Shown here: positions 1 through 8,808 of the stretch, in pieces
Position numbering within the stretch: position 1 is the first letter of the stretch
How the letters are laid out: each line of letters begins with the position of its first letter
Position numbers and translations under genes: made by a program
The notes under the pieces: generated by a model
Told to the model about the DNA's origin: nothing
Databases searched by the model: none
The model's input: the letters and a program-made list of their open reading frames with translations, nothing else
Origin: an uncultured Bacteroidota bacterium
GTDB taxonomy: Bacteria > Bacteroidota > Bacteroidia > Chitinophagales > Chitinophagaceae
Assembly: GCA_903831935.1 (NCBI GenBank)
Contig: CAIKZP010000155.1
Location: forward strand, 1 to 51,858
Direction: 5' to 3'
Length of the DNA stretch: 51,858 nucleotides

Positions 1-119
1 CAAATTAACAACAGTTTATTCATTTGTTATACCAAACATAATCCCTAAAATTTTGTAATTGTGTAAATTGCCCCATAATAAAGTTTAAAATCTTGTCATA
101 TCAAATAAAAGCCTTGAAA

Positions 120-2165
120 ATGTTCAAAAAACTGCTAGTAGTTTGTTTTTGTTTACTATCCCTTAATTCCCTTTTTGCCCAATTTGATCCTACAAAAATT
201 GATATTGTTCGAGACAAATATGGCGTGCCACATATTTTTGGCAAAACCGATGCAGAAGTAGCTTATGGATTGGCTTGGGCAAGTGCCGAAGACGATTTTA
301 AAACAAGCCAACAATCGCTAATGGCGGGCAAAGCAGTATTGGCAAGTTATAAAGGAAAAGAAGGAGCGCAGATTGATTACATTGTTCATTTATTACGTAT
401 TCCTGAATTGGTTGCAGAAAAATACGATTCAGACCTTAGCCCAGATTTTAAAATATTATTAGAAGGATATTGCGCTGGCATGAATGCATATGCCGCTAAA
501 CATCCTAAAGAAGTGTTGATGCGCAAAATTTTTCCGGTAACACCCAAAGACATGATTCAATATTCTGTATTGCAATTATGCGTGTTGTCTGGGGCCGATA
601 AAGCACTTGGATCTATTTTTAAAGGAACCATTCCATTACTAGAAAATTACAAAGCAGCAGGCAGCAATGCCATTGCTATGAATAGCCGCAAAACTGCTGA
701 TGGACAGGTTTATCTAGACATCAATGCACACCAACCACTAGAAGGACCTGTTGCATTTTACGAAGCCCATTTATGTAGTGAAGAAGGATGGAATATTATT
801 GGTGCCAACTTTCCTGGGGCACCATGTATTTTACACGGATGTAACGAAAACCTAGGCTGGGCGCACACCGTAAATGCTCCTGATAAATTAGATGTTTACC
901 AACTTGAAATTAATCCTAGCAACAAACTTCAATATAAATACGATGGCAACTGGGAAACACTAGAAACAAGAACCGCTAAATTAAAAGTAAAAGTTTCTGG
1001 CATTATTTTACCCATCAATAAAAAAACTTATTGGAGTAAATACGGACCTACTATTATTACAGAAAGAGGCACATTTGCCATTCGTATGCCTGCTCAAATG
1101 GATATTCGTGGATTAGAACAATGGTTTCGTTTTAATAAAGCAAAAAACTTTACAGAATTTAAAGCAGCACTAGATATGCTTGCAATACCCGGCTACAATA
1201 TTATGTATGCCGACAGGTTCGATACCATTTTTTATATTAGCAATGGACGTATTCCTATTAGAGATCCAAAATTTAAATGGAACAACACTTTACCTGGAAA
1301 CACAAGTGCCACAAGGTGGACAGCGCTTCACCCTTTAGCTGATTTACCACAGGTACTACAACCCAAAAGCGGTTTTTTATACAATACCAACCACTCTCCT
1401 TTTCATGCAACGGAAGGAACAGACAATGCCATTGTTAAAGACCCTACAATGGGTTATGAAACAAATGAAAATAATCGTAGTAAGAGAATGGCTGAGTTGA
1501 TTTCGCAACACGATAAAATTAGTTTTGAAGATTTTAAACGAATCAAATTCGATCACCAATATCCTAGTCAGTTTGCATTTCCTACTAATATTGATAGTTT
1601 GTTTTTATTAAAGCCAACTGAACATCCTGAAATTGCAGACCTCATCAATCAATTAAATAGTTGGGATAAAAATGGCAGTGTGGAAAGTGTTGGCGCAGGT
1701 ACTTTTATATTAATAGAAGCAGCCATTTATAAAAACAAATCGCAATACTTTACCAATAAACCCATCACAACAGAACAAGCTGTAACCATTATTACTGGTG
1801 TTAAAGAATCGATGATGCGCGATTTTGGCAGAACCAATTTAGCATTGGGCGATGTACAAAAATTAGTAAGAGGCGATAAAGCAATTCCTTTACCAGGATT
1901 ACCAGACGTGCTTGCCGCTATGTATTCTATTCCTTATAAAAATGGTATGCTAAAAGGGAATCAGGGCGATGCTTATATTGAATTGGTTCGTTTTACAAAA
2001 GACGGTCCAATCATTGAATCAATCAATACCTATGGTGCATCTGCACATGCAGACTCTCCTCACTATACCGATCAAATGGAAATGTATACCAAACAGCAAA
2101 CAAAAAAAATGAGCTTAGACAAAAAAAACGGTCTATGCAAATGCAGAAAAAATATACCATCCTAA
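120..2165 (+). CDS. Penicillin acylase family secreted amidase (3' end frameshifted)
   Basis: N-terminal-nucleophile amidohydrolase of the penicillin/acyl-homoserine-lactone acylase family, expected to be exported and self-cleaved. I start it at the ATG at 120 because a signal peptide (MFKKLLVVCF...LFAQ) follows at once. The alpha-chain opening DKYGVPHIFG and the GSNA junction are present; the Ser of SNA, about residue 182, would be the new N-terminal nucleophile. The last 15 or so residues look wrong: after an 8-A run at 2121-2128 the frame reads GLCKCRKNIPS, whereas dropping one A gives TVYANAEKIYHPN and a stop at 2167-2169, a much more natural family ending. The substrate is unknown; it could be an aculeacin/AHL-type acylase. 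Family call is firm. Confidence 0.88.
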   Translation: MFKKLLVVCFCLLSLNSLFAQFDPTKIDIVRDKYGVPHIFGKTDAEVAYGLAWASAEDDFKTSQQSLMAGKAVLASYKGKEGAQIDYIVHLLRIPELVAEKYDSDLSPDFKILLEGYCAGMNAYAAKHPKEVLMRKIFPVTPKDMIQYSVLQLCVLSGADKALGSIFKGTIPLLENYKAAGSNAIAMNSRKTADGQVYLDINAHQPLEGPVAFYEAHLCSEEGWNIIGANFPGAPCILHGCNENLGWAHTVNAPDKLDVYQLEINPSNKLQYKYDGNWETLETRTAKLKVKVSGIILPINKKTYWSKYGPTIITERGTFAIRMPAQMDIRGLEQWFRFNKAKNFTEFKAALDMLAIPGYNIMYADRFDTIFYISNGRIPIRDPKFKWNNTLPGNTSATRWTALHPLADLPQVLQPKSGFLYNTNHSPFHATEGTDNAIVKDPTMGYETNENNRSKRMAELISQHDKISFEDFKRIKFDHQYPSQFAFPTNIDSLFLLKPTEHPEIADLINQLNSWDKNGSVESVGAGTFILIEAAIYKNKSQYFTNKPITTEQAVTIITGVKESMMRDFGRTNLALGDVQKLVRGDKAIPLPGLPDVLAAMYSIPYKNGMLKGNQGDAYIELVRFTKDGPIIESINTYGASAHADSPHYTDQMEMYTKQQTKKMSLDKKNGLCKCRKNIPS

Positions 2166-2167
2166 TT

Positions 2168-2203
2168 AAAAAAATAGCTCAGAAAATTCTGAGCTATTTT
2201 TTT
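2168..2203. terminator. Bidirectional intrinsic terminator
   Basis: A-run, 10-bp core stem TAGCTCAG/CTGAGCTA around AAAATT, then a T-run, between the converging acylase and metX genes. A/T tails on both sides let it serve both strands. Confidence 0.85.
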
Positions 2204-2207
2204 GTAC

Positions 2208-3221
2208 TTATTTTTCTAACCAATGTATTAGGTTATTAATAATCTGCGTGGTTTCAATAATAAATCCATCATGCCCATATGCAGAATCAATTTCTACAAG
2301 TGTAGCATTCGTTAAATGATTGGCCATAAAACGTTGTTCATCTAGTGGACATAAAATATCGCTGTGAATGCCTATAATTAAGGTTTTTTGTTTAATTGAT
2401 GTGAGTGCTTGTATTAAATCTACCCCGCGTCCTCTGCCTAAATGATGACTATCCATTGACTTTGTAAGTAGCCAATAACTAAATGCATTAAAGCGTTTTA
2501 CTAATTTATCTCCTTGGTATTGCAAATAAGATGATGCCCTAAAATTATCTATTTTTTCAGGATCAGGATCTGTTTGCTTTTCTTGATAAATACCATAATT
2601 TCTATAAGTTAACATACCAATAGCACGTGCTGCTTTCAAACCTTTTCCGCCAGCAGTTTGGCTTCTGTCTTGCCAAGTACTATCTGCTTCAATAGCTAGT
2701 CGTTGAGCGGTGTGTACTGCAACACCCCAGGCACTTTCCGACGGTGAGGTAGCAATTAAAAACAATTTCTGAATCACTGTATTTTCCATCATACACCATT
2801 CTAAAGCTTGGTATCCACCCATACTTCCTCCCATCAACAAAAAGATTTGATCAATGCCAAGTGCTTTGCGCAATAAAATATGGGCATTCACCATATCACG
2901 AATTGTAACTGATGGAAATGATGCATAATATGGCGCGCCCGTTACGGGATTGTTACTGAGTGGACCTGTTGACCCATAGCAGGATCCTAGAATATTGGCA
3001 CAAACAATAAAATATTTTTCAGGATTAATTAAATAGCCCGATCCTACCAAACCCTTCCACCAATCAGCCACATCTGCATTAGCTGTTAGTGCATGACAAA
3101 TCCAAACCACATTGTCTTTAGCAGCATTTAAACTGCCATAAGTATGGTACCCAATTTGAATTTCTGGTAATACTGTACCGTTTTCTAGGCTAAACTGCTG
3201 CTTATGATGAAATATATTCAT
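2208..3221 (-). CDS. metX: Homoserine O-acetyltransferase (MetX family)
   Basis: Alpha/beta-hydrolase acyltransferase that activates homoserine with acetyl-CoA (or succinyl-CoA in some relatives) for methionine synthesis in the cytoplasm. The 337-residue protein starts at the ATG at 3221. Nucleophile Ser133 sits in GGSMGG, the Asp is D288 (HSDILCP) and the His is H317 (YGHDGF), so the triad is complete. The family signature GSCYGSTGP is at about residues 79-87. It is divergent from an OsmC-family gene and metZ, which form the next step of the same direct-sulfhydrylation route. Acetyl versus succinyl specificity cannot be settled by eye. Confidence 0.92.
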   Translation of the reverse strand: MNIFHHKQQFSLENGTVLPEIQIGYHTYGSLNAAKDNVVWICHALTANADVADWWKGLVGSGYLINPEKYFIVCANILGSCYGSTGPLSNNPVTGAPYYASFPSVTIRDMVNAHILLRKALGIDQIFLLMGGSMGGYQALEWCMMENTVIQKLFLIATSPSESAWGVAVHTAQRLAIEADSTWQDRSQTAGGKGLKAARAIGMLTYRNYGIYQEKQTDPDPEKIDNFRASSYLQYQGDKLVKRFNAFSYWLLTKSMDSHHLGRGRGVDLIQALTSIKQKTLIIGIHSDILCPLDEQRFMANHLTNATLVEIDSAYGHDGFIIETTQIINNLIHWLEK

Positions 3222-3267
3222 GTGATAATTTCCGTAATTCAATAGCAAAATAAGGGAATGGATAAAT

Positions 3268-3275
3268 TACATTTG
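3268..3275 (+). promoter_or_regulatory. Candidate -7 box (TACATTTG) for osmC-metZ
   Basis: Exact match to the Bacteroidota TAnnTTTG -7 element, 14 nt before the ATG at 3290, in the short metX/osmC divergent gap. I see no good -33 TTTG at the expected distance, so the call rests on the -7 box alone. Confidence 0.5.
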
Positions 3276-3289
3276 CATAAATTTTTAAA

Positions 3290-3709
3290 ATGACCAGAAT
3301 TGAGCTTACCAGAACCATTGGAGATTATGGGTTTGAAGGCAAGGATAGTAACGGCCATTCCATACAAATGGATGCCGCTGCAGAAATAGGTGGCCAAAAC
3401 GCTGGAATCCGCCCTATGCAATCATTATTGATGGGTTTGGGAGGTTGTAGTGGTGTAGATATTGTGTCTATTTTAAAGAAACAAAAGCAGCAAATTTCAT
3501 CCTTTAAAATGACCATTGACGCCGAAAGAGAACAAGGAAAAGAACCTGCTCTTTGGAAACATATTTTTATCCTTTTTGAGTTTTCGGGAGAAGTAGATGC
3601 TGAAAAAGCCCATAAAGCTTGTGCCCTATCCATAGATAAATATTGTTCCGTAGCAGCAACATTAAGAGCAGCTGGTGCCACTATTGAATGGAAATCAGTA
3701 GTTATCTAA
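3290..3709 (+). CDS. OsmC/Ohr family protein
   Basis: Small 139-residue OsmC-fold protein; family members are thiol peroxidases that reduce organic hydroperoxides. The two redox cysteines are visible at C53 (GGCSGVD) and C119 (KYCSVAATL). It lies 34 nt upstream of metZ on the same strand and is divergent from metX, so it is probably transcribed with the methionine sulfhydrylation genes. That placement hints at a role handling sulfur or peroxide chemistry linked to methionine synthesis, which is inference only. Length is normal for the family. Confidence 0.85.
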   Translation: MTRIELTRTIGDYGFEGKDSNGHSIQMDAAAEIGGQNAGIRPMQSLLMGLGGCSGVDIVSILKKQKQQISSFKMTIDAEREQGKEPALWKHIFILFEFSGEVDAEKAHKACALSIDKYCSVAATLRAAGATIEWKSVVI

Positions 3710-3743
3710 TAAATAAATTCGTTAAAAATAATTAGCTTCAGTA

Positions 3744-4907
3744 ATGCCAAATCAACAAACACAAGCCATCCGCATTCAAACAGATCGAACAAACGAAATG
3801 GAACATTCTACACCCATGTTCTTAACCAGTAGTTTTTGTTTTGATACTGCCGAAGAAATGCGTGCTGCATTTGCCGATGAATCGGACGATAATATTTATA
3901 GCCGATTTAGCAATCCTGGTGTGAAAGAATTTACAGACAAAATGGTGGCACTAGAAGGCGCTGAAGCTGGCTATTCCACTGCATCTGGCATGAGTGCGGT
4001 ATCTGGCTCTTTTATGGCTTTATTAAAGCAAGGAGACCATCTATTGGCCTGCAATTCAATCTTTGGAAGTACGCATACTGTTATTTCAAAATACTTGCCA
4101 AAATTTGGTATTGAATATAGTTATGTTTCTGCCAACGCAACTGCAGCAGAATGGCAAGCGGCTGTTAGACCCAATACCAAAATGATTTATTTGGAAACAC
4201 CTACCAATCCTGGTTTAGAAATACTAGACCTTAAAATGATTGGTAAAATTGCCAAAGAAAACAAACTCATATTTAATGTAGATAATTGCTTTGCAACACC
4301 TGTAAACCAAAAGCCCATTGATTTTGGTGCAGACCTAGTGGTACATAGTGCCACAAAATGGCTAGATGGACAAGGAAGGGTTTTGGGTGGCGTAGTTGTT
4401 GGAAAAAAAGAATTGATTAAAGAAATTTATTTATTCTGCAGAAGTACCGGACCAGCATTATCGCCTTTTAATGCATGGGTATTAAGTAAGAGTTTAGAAA
4501 CCTTAGATGTGCGTATGGAAAGACATTCATCTAATGCCTTATACATTGCGCAACAATTAGAAAACCATCCTGCAATAAAAACTTTGCGTTATCCATTCTT
4601 ACCTAGTCATCCACACCATAATATTGCTATTCAACAAATGCAAAATGGTGGAGGCATTGTATGTTTTGAATTAGCTGGTGGTATTGAAGCAGGAAGAAAG
4701 TTTTTAGACGCTTTAAAAATGTTGTCTTTAACAGCTAATTTAGGAGACACTAGAAGCATTGCATCGCACCCAGCAAGCACTACGCATGCAAAACTTACAG
4801 AAGCAGAAAGAATGGCTGTAAATATCACCCCAGGACTTATCCGTATTAGTGTAGGACTAGAGCATAAGGATGATATTTTGAAAGATATTTTACAGGCGCT
4901 TGCTTAA
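3744..4907 (+). CDS. metZ: O-acyl-homoserine sulfhydrylase, PLP-dependent (MetZ-like)
   Basis: Cys/Met-metabolism PLP enzyme of 387 residues that condenses activated homoserine with sulfide to give homocysteine. The PLP lysine is K205 in HSATKWLDGQGR; other family landmarks are NIYSRFSNPG near residue 50, ETPTNPG at 151-157 and SLTANLGDTRS near the C-terminus. With MetX across the divergent gap it supplies direct sulfhydrylation, bypassing cystathionine. The MetB/MetC type gamma-synthases are close relatives, so exact substrate (O-acetyl or O-succinyl homoserine) is inferred from context. Its stop codon abuts that of the converging ThuA gene. Confidence 0.88.
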   Translation: MPNQQTQAIRIQTDRTNEMEHSTPMFLTSSFCFDTAEEMRAAFADESDDNIYSRFSNPGVKEFTDKMVALEGAEAGYSTASGMSAVSGSFMALLKQGDHLLACNSIFGSTHTVISKYLPKFGIEYSYVSANATAAEWQAAVRPNTKMIYLETPTNPGLEILDLKMIGKIAKENKLIFNVDNCFATPVNQKPIDFGADLVVHSATKWLDGQGRVLGGVVVGKKELIKEIYLFCRSTGPALSPFNAWVLSKSLETLDVRMERHSSNALYIAQQLENHPAIKTLRYPFLPSHPHHNIAIQQMQNGGGIVCFELAGGIEAGRKFLDALKMLSLTANLGDTRSIASHPASTTHAKLTEAERMAVNITPGLIRISVGLEHKDDILKDILQALA

Positions 4908-5636
4908 TTATTTTTTATTCACTGCATACGCAATTGCGCCAGTTAAATGCTGAATAAATAATGGTTCTAAAAAAGAAGCATCTGTGTGACCAAACTCAGT
5001 GTAGAAAGCCCTTCCACCTTCAAAATTGTGGTACCAACTCATTGGATGAAAGTCTACATTCATGCCACCGGTATATGATTTTTCATCAATGGTAATTAAC
5101 ACGTGCAAGTCTGGTTGAATGCTAACAAAATTATACCACTCGTCGAAACGTTTCCATTCTTTTGGCAAATGCATAGTAGAAATATGAGTGCCATCGATTA
5201 CATTTAAAGTAGCCTCTTGTGGTTTGGGATGCTTCTTAAAATAAGCACCTACTAATTGATTATACCAAGGCCAATCATGTTCGGTATCTGTTGCAGCATG
5301 AATGCCAACAAATCCTCCGCCATTATGAATATATCCTTGAAATGCAATTTGCTGTTCGTCATTTAAAATATCACCAGTAGTACTCATGAAAACTACTGCA
5401 GCATATTTTTTTAATTGTTTTTCATTAAAGAAAGTAGCATCAGTTGTAGTATCAACTTCAAATCCATTGTCTTTACCAATTTTTTGAAGCGCAGCAACAC
5501 CTGCAGGAATGGAACTATGGTGAAATGCTTTTGTTAAACTAAATACCAAAATACGTAAAGGTTTTTTGGTTGTATCAAAAGACAAAAAGCTACCTGCAAA
5601 TAGCAAGCAAATAAGCATAAATTTAAACTGTTTCAT
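4908..5636 (-). CDS. Secreted ThuA-like domain protein
   Basis: ThuA-like (class I glutamine-amidotransferase-fold) protein of 242 residues with an N-terminal signal peptide (FMLICLLFAGSFLSF). ThuA proteins occur in sugar-utilisation loci of Bacteroidota and Planctomycetes; their chemistry is poorly settled. Typical features here are the LVFSLTKAFHHSSIP opening, GGGFVGIHAATDTEHDWPWY in the middle, and HPMSWYHNFEGGRAFYTEFGH near the end. It is divergent from the MFS-Gfo/Idh-Dabb group (178 nt apart), which fits a shared role in sugar processing in the periplasm. No truncation seen. Confidence 0.85.
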   Translation of the reverse strand: MKQFKFMLICLLFAGSFLSFDTTKKPLRILVFSLTKAFHHSSIPAGVAALQKIGKDNGFEVDTTTDATFFNEKQLKKYAAVVFMSTTGDILNDEQQIAFQGYIHNGGGFVGIHAATDTEHDWPWYNQLVGAYFKKHPKPQEATLNVIDGTHISTMHLPKEWKRFDEWYNFVSIQPDLHVLITIDEKSYTGGMNVDFHPMSWYHNFEGGRAFYTEFGHTDASFLEPLFIQHLTGAIAYAVNKK

Positions 5637-5814
5637 ACAAGTATTTTTTATCTGTTGATGCTATTTGATTAATAGAAGTAAATATCCGTTTTTTATCAGA
5701 CGAAAAGAAAAAAATCTATTTCTACTAAGCGTATCAAGGATTTAATTAAATTGTTAGATATTTCTAAACGAATTAATCTAACTCAATTAGAATTACTCAA
5801 ACACCCACTGATAT

Positions 5815-7002
5815 ATGAAAACAAAAACAGGTTCATTACTCGCGTCCATGATGTTTCTAGAATATTTTATATGGGGAGCTTGGTATGTAACCATGGGAAC
5901 CTATATGACGGAACATCTTCAAGCATCTGGCATGGAAATAGGAGCCGCATATGGCGCATTGGCCATTGCTACTATGATTTCTCCGTTTTTTGTAGGATTA
6001 GTAGCAGACAGGTATTTTGCCGCACAAAAAATTATGGGCGTTTTACATATCATTGGTGCCGTATTATTATTTCTTGCTACAAGAATGGAAACAAGTGGAT
6101 TCTATTGGGTGGTTTTAGGATATGCATTATTGTATATGCCAACCATTGCGCTAAGTAATAGCATTGCCTTCTCTCAAATGACCGATCCAGGAAAACAATT
6201 CCCTTGGATCAGGGTATTTGGAACCCTCGGATGGATAGTAGCTGGTGTAACCATTGGCCAAATGAATATTGAAAAAACAGCCACTACTTTTTATTTAGCA
6301 GCAAGTTGTTCTGTACTGTTAGGTTTACTCAGTTTTGTTTTGCCAAATACGCCACCAAAAGCAGCAACAACTGATGCTTCAAGTGCTTTAGGTTCAGAAG
6401 CATTTGTATTGTTTAAAGACAAACCCTATTTGGTATTTTTTATTGCAGCCATTTTAGTATGTATTCCGCTTTCATTTTATTATGGATTTGCTAATACTTT
6501 TTTAAATGAAATTCATGTAGCAAATGCCGCTAGTAAAATGACGCTTGGTCAAGTTTCTGAAGCGGCTTTTATATTAGCCATTCCATTTTTGTTTAATAGA
6601 ATTGGCGTAAAGAAAATGTTGTTGATGGGAATGACTGCTTGGATATTACGTTATTTATTTTTTGCTTATGGAAATGCAGAAAGTAATAATTGGATGTTAT
6701 ATGCAGGCATTTTATTACATGGAATATGCTACGACTTTTTCTTTGTTACAGGCTATATGTATACCGAGAAAAAAGCAGGTGATAAAATTAAAAACGCAGC
6801 ACAAGGCTTATTTACTTTTGCTACTTATGGCGTAGGAATGTTTATTGGCGCACGTTACTCAGGATTCACTGTAGATAAATATAAAATTGGAACCGAACAC
6901 GATTGGCAAAGCATTTGGTTCACTCCAGCGTATATTGCACTCGCAGCTTTAATTTATTTTATGCTGTTTTTTAAAGAAAAGAAAACACAAATTAGTCACT
7001 AA
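5815..7002 (+). CDS. MFS transporter, nucleoside:H+ symporter (NupG-like) family
   Basis: Twelve-helix major facilitator of 395 residues related to NupG/XapB, with the characteristic opening MFLEYFIWGAWYVTMGTYM and the WIRVFGTLGWI segment. In Bacteroidota this subfamily commonly sits in sugar or sugar-acid loci rather than nucleoside loci, and here it precedes a Gfo/Idh oxidoreductase by 20 nt. I read it as the inner-membrane importer for whatever compound the neighbours oxidise. The ATG at 5815 is the only sensible start; the overlapping frame before it has no transporter sequence. Confidence 0.88.
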   Translation: MKTKTGSLLASMMFLEYFIWGAWYVTMGTYMTEHLQASGMEIGAAYGALAIATMISPFFVGLVADRYFAAQKIMGVLHIIGAVLLFLATRMETSGFYWVVLGYALLYMPTIALSNSIAFSQMTDPGKQFPWIRVFGTLGWIVAGVTIGQMNIEKTATTFYLAASCSVLLGLLSFVLPNTPPKAATTDASSALGSEAFVLFKDKPYLVFFIAAILVCIPLSFYYGFANTFLNEIHVANAASKMTLGQVSEAAFILAIPFLFNRIGVKKMLLMGMTAWILRYLFFAYGNAESNNWMLYAGILLHGICYDFFFVTGYMYTEKKAGDKIKNAAQGLFTFATYGVGMFIGARYSGFTVDKYKIGTEHDWQSIWFTPAYIALAALIYFMLFFKEKKTQISH

Positions 7003-7022
7003 CAAATAAACAAACCATTCGT

Positions 7023-8216
7023 ATGCAAAGAATAGCCATGCTTGGATCCGGTTTTATCGGACGATTTTATGCAGATGCTTTACAAGGTTATAGAACACGC
7101 GACAAAGTAGTAAGTATTTATTCGCGCAGAGAAGAAAGCGCACAAAAATTTGCCAACGATTACCAGTGTGCTCATTGGACCACCAATATGGAAGAATCCA
7201 TTGCAAACCCAGATGTAGATATTGTTTGTATTGCACTACCCAATAATTTACATGAAGCAGCAGTAATGCTTTGTTGTAAACACAAAAAAGCGGTAATGAC
7301 AACAAAACCCCTAGGACGCAATGCAGCCGAAGCAAAAAGAATGTTATTGGCTGTAGAAGAAGCAGGGATTTTTAATGGCTATTTAGAAGACTTAGTGTAT
7401 ACCCCAAAATTTATTAAAGCAGAAGCCAGCGTACGCGAAGGTGCACTCGGCAGAATTCTTTGGGCAAAATCTAGAGAAACCCATCCTGGCCCACACAGTG
7501 AATGGTTTTGGGATATTGAACAAGCAGGCGGCGGCTGTATTTTAGACCTAGGTTGCCATTGCGTAGAAATTGCACGAAGTTATATTGGTAAAGATATTAA
7601 GCCCATTGAAGTAATGTGCTGGGCCGATACACAAGTAAAACCTATTGATGCAGAAGACCATGCTATTGGCTTAATTAAATACGAAAATGGCGCGATAGGT
7701 CAGTTTGAAGTTAGTTGGACTTTTAGGGGCGGATTAGACCTCCGAGACGAAGTTATGGGCACAGAAGGAACCATCTGGATCAATAGTTTTTTACGCACTG
7801 GATTTGAAATGTTTACAACAGGATCTGGAGGAGATTATATTGCAGAAAAAGCCGAAAGCAACACAGGCTGGCTCTTTCCTGTGGGTGATGAGTTAAATGA
7901 GCTTGGCTACAACCACATGTTTATGGATATGTTTAATGCCAAAGAAAACGGCATTGATCCCAAAGAAACCTTTTATGATGGATACATTGTAAATGCCATT
8001 TTAGATGCGGCTTATGCTTCTGCAAAATCAAAACTTTGGGAACCGGTTCAATTAGATATTTGGAGAGGAAAAACAGGTTTAAGCAAAGAAAGTCATTTGG
8101 TCAACTACGATGCAGAGCACTGGTTAATTAAAGAAGAAATGACGCATTTTGGCACCAAAAAATTAATATTAAAAAACAAACTATCTGGCTTAATTACTGA
8201 GCGAGTGATAGATTAA
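7023..8216 (+). CDS. Gfo/Idh/MocA family NAD(P)-dependent oxidoreductase
   Basis: Cytoplasmic sugar-type dehydrogenase of 397 residues. The Rossmann loop GSGFIG is at residues 8-13, the EKP-type lysine is K95 in TTKPLGRN, and the conserved C-terminal-domain segment ILDLGCHCVEIA follows, its His being the usual catalytic base. Such enzymes oxidise or reduce hydroxyls of sugars, inositols or 3-keto sugars. It lies between the MFS importer and the Dabb gene with gaps of 20 and 11 nt, so the three are almost certainly one operon. Substrate not determinable from sequence. Confidence 0.9.
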   Translation: MQRIAMLGSGFIGRFYADALQGYRTRDKVVSIYSRREESAQKFANDYQCAHWTTNMEESIANPDVDIVCIALPNNLHEAAVMLCCKHKKAVMTTKPLGRNAAEAKRMLLAVEEAGIFNGYLEDLVYTPKFIKAEASVREGALGRILWAKSRETHPGPHSEWFWDIEQAGGGCILDLGCHCVEIARSYIGKDIKPIEVMCWADTQVKPIDAEDHAIGLIKYENGAIGQFEVSWTFRGGLDLRDEVMGTEGTIWINSFLRTGFEMFTTGSGGDYIAEKAESNTGWLFPVGDELNELGYNHMFMDMFNAKENGIDPKETFYDGYIVNAILDAAYASAKSKLWEPVQLDIWRGKTGLSKESHLVNYDAEHWLIKEEMTHFGTKKLILKNKLSGLITERVID

Positions 8217-8227
8217 AAACGATTATT

Positions 8228-8548
8228 ATGCTATCTCAAAACCAATTCATTCACCATGTTTATTTCTGGCTAGAAAATCCAACTAATACTGCAGATCATG
8301 CTGCATTATTAGCTGGATTAAATAAATTGAGTGCTGTAAGTACTATTCAGTCATTTCATATTGGCGTTCCTGCATCTACTAATAGAGGTGTTATAGATGC
8401 TAGTTACCATTTTTCATTACTAACTATTTTTGCTACCCAAGCCGATCAAGATGCTTATCAAATTGACCCCATGCATTTAGCATTTGTAGACACTTGCAAG
8501 CATCTTTGGAAAAAAGTAATTGTATATGATTCTGTAGGAGCTGAATAA
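8228..8548 (+). CDS. Dabb (stress-responsive alpha/beta-barrel) domain protein
   Basis: A 106-residue dimeric alpha/beta-barrel domain. The start FIHHVYFWL (typically VxHVVLFKL) and the FHIGVPAST and DPMHLAFV segments are family hallmarks. In Bacteroidota these small proteins often accompany Gfo/Idh oxidoreductases and ThuA proteins. No catalytic residue can be assigned; it is the last gene of the operon and is followed by a structured intergenic region. Confidence 0.82.
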   Translation: MLSQNQFIHHVYFWLENPTNTADHAALLAGLNKLSAVSTIQSFHIGVPASTNRGVIDASYHFSLLTIFATQADQDAYQIDPMHLAFVDTCKHLWKKVIVYDSVGAE

Positions 8549-8578
8549 TTGTATAATTAGTTTATTAGCTCAAAAAAC

Positions 8579-8638
8579 AACTGCCACCAATAAAGTCTTT
8601 ATTACCCCCCGGTATAAGAACATTACTTAGTGGCAGTT
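8579..8638 (+). other. 60-nt inverted repeat with internal palindrome (possible structured RNA)
   Basis: Perfect 9-nt arms AACTGCCAC (8579-8587) and GTGGCAGTT (8630-8638) enclose a second palindrome AATAAAGTCTTTATT (8589-8603) and a C-rich stretch ACCCCCCGG. There is no T-run directly after the right arm of the kind a terminator would have, although TTTATTT follows. It could be the Dabb operon's 3' end or an RNA element of the downstream gene. It matches no riboswitch class I know. Confidence 0.5.
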
Positions 8639-8700
8639 TATTTAAAAGTTAATGCATTAACGCAGAACAAATGTCAAATGAATCAAATAATTTAATACGA

Positions 8701-8746
8701 AATAGGTAATCATGTAAGTGAAATAATACATCATTTCCTATTTTTA
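8701..8746 (+). terminator. Long AT-rich hairpin followed by T's, 63 nt before the next gene
   Basis: Arms AAATAGGTAATCATGTA (8701-8717) and TACATCATTTCCTATTT (8728-8744) pair over 17 positions with two mismatches and are followed by TT. It may be a weak terminator or attenuator in the leader of the gene at 8809. The stem is AT-rich, so function is uncertain. Confidence 0.45.
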
Positions 8747-8808
8747 TGTAACTTAGAATTTTACAAATAAGGTTACTTTCTTATTTTGTTATTGATAATC
8801 ATTGTTTT

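Noticed and set aside
1-119. Possible start of an upstream gene or a control site
   Set aside because: AT-rich, with no frame or match I could defend; window edge.
5751-6158. 135-codon frame overlapping the MFS start
   Set aside because: It is out of frame with a strong twelve-helix transporter and encodes no known domain.
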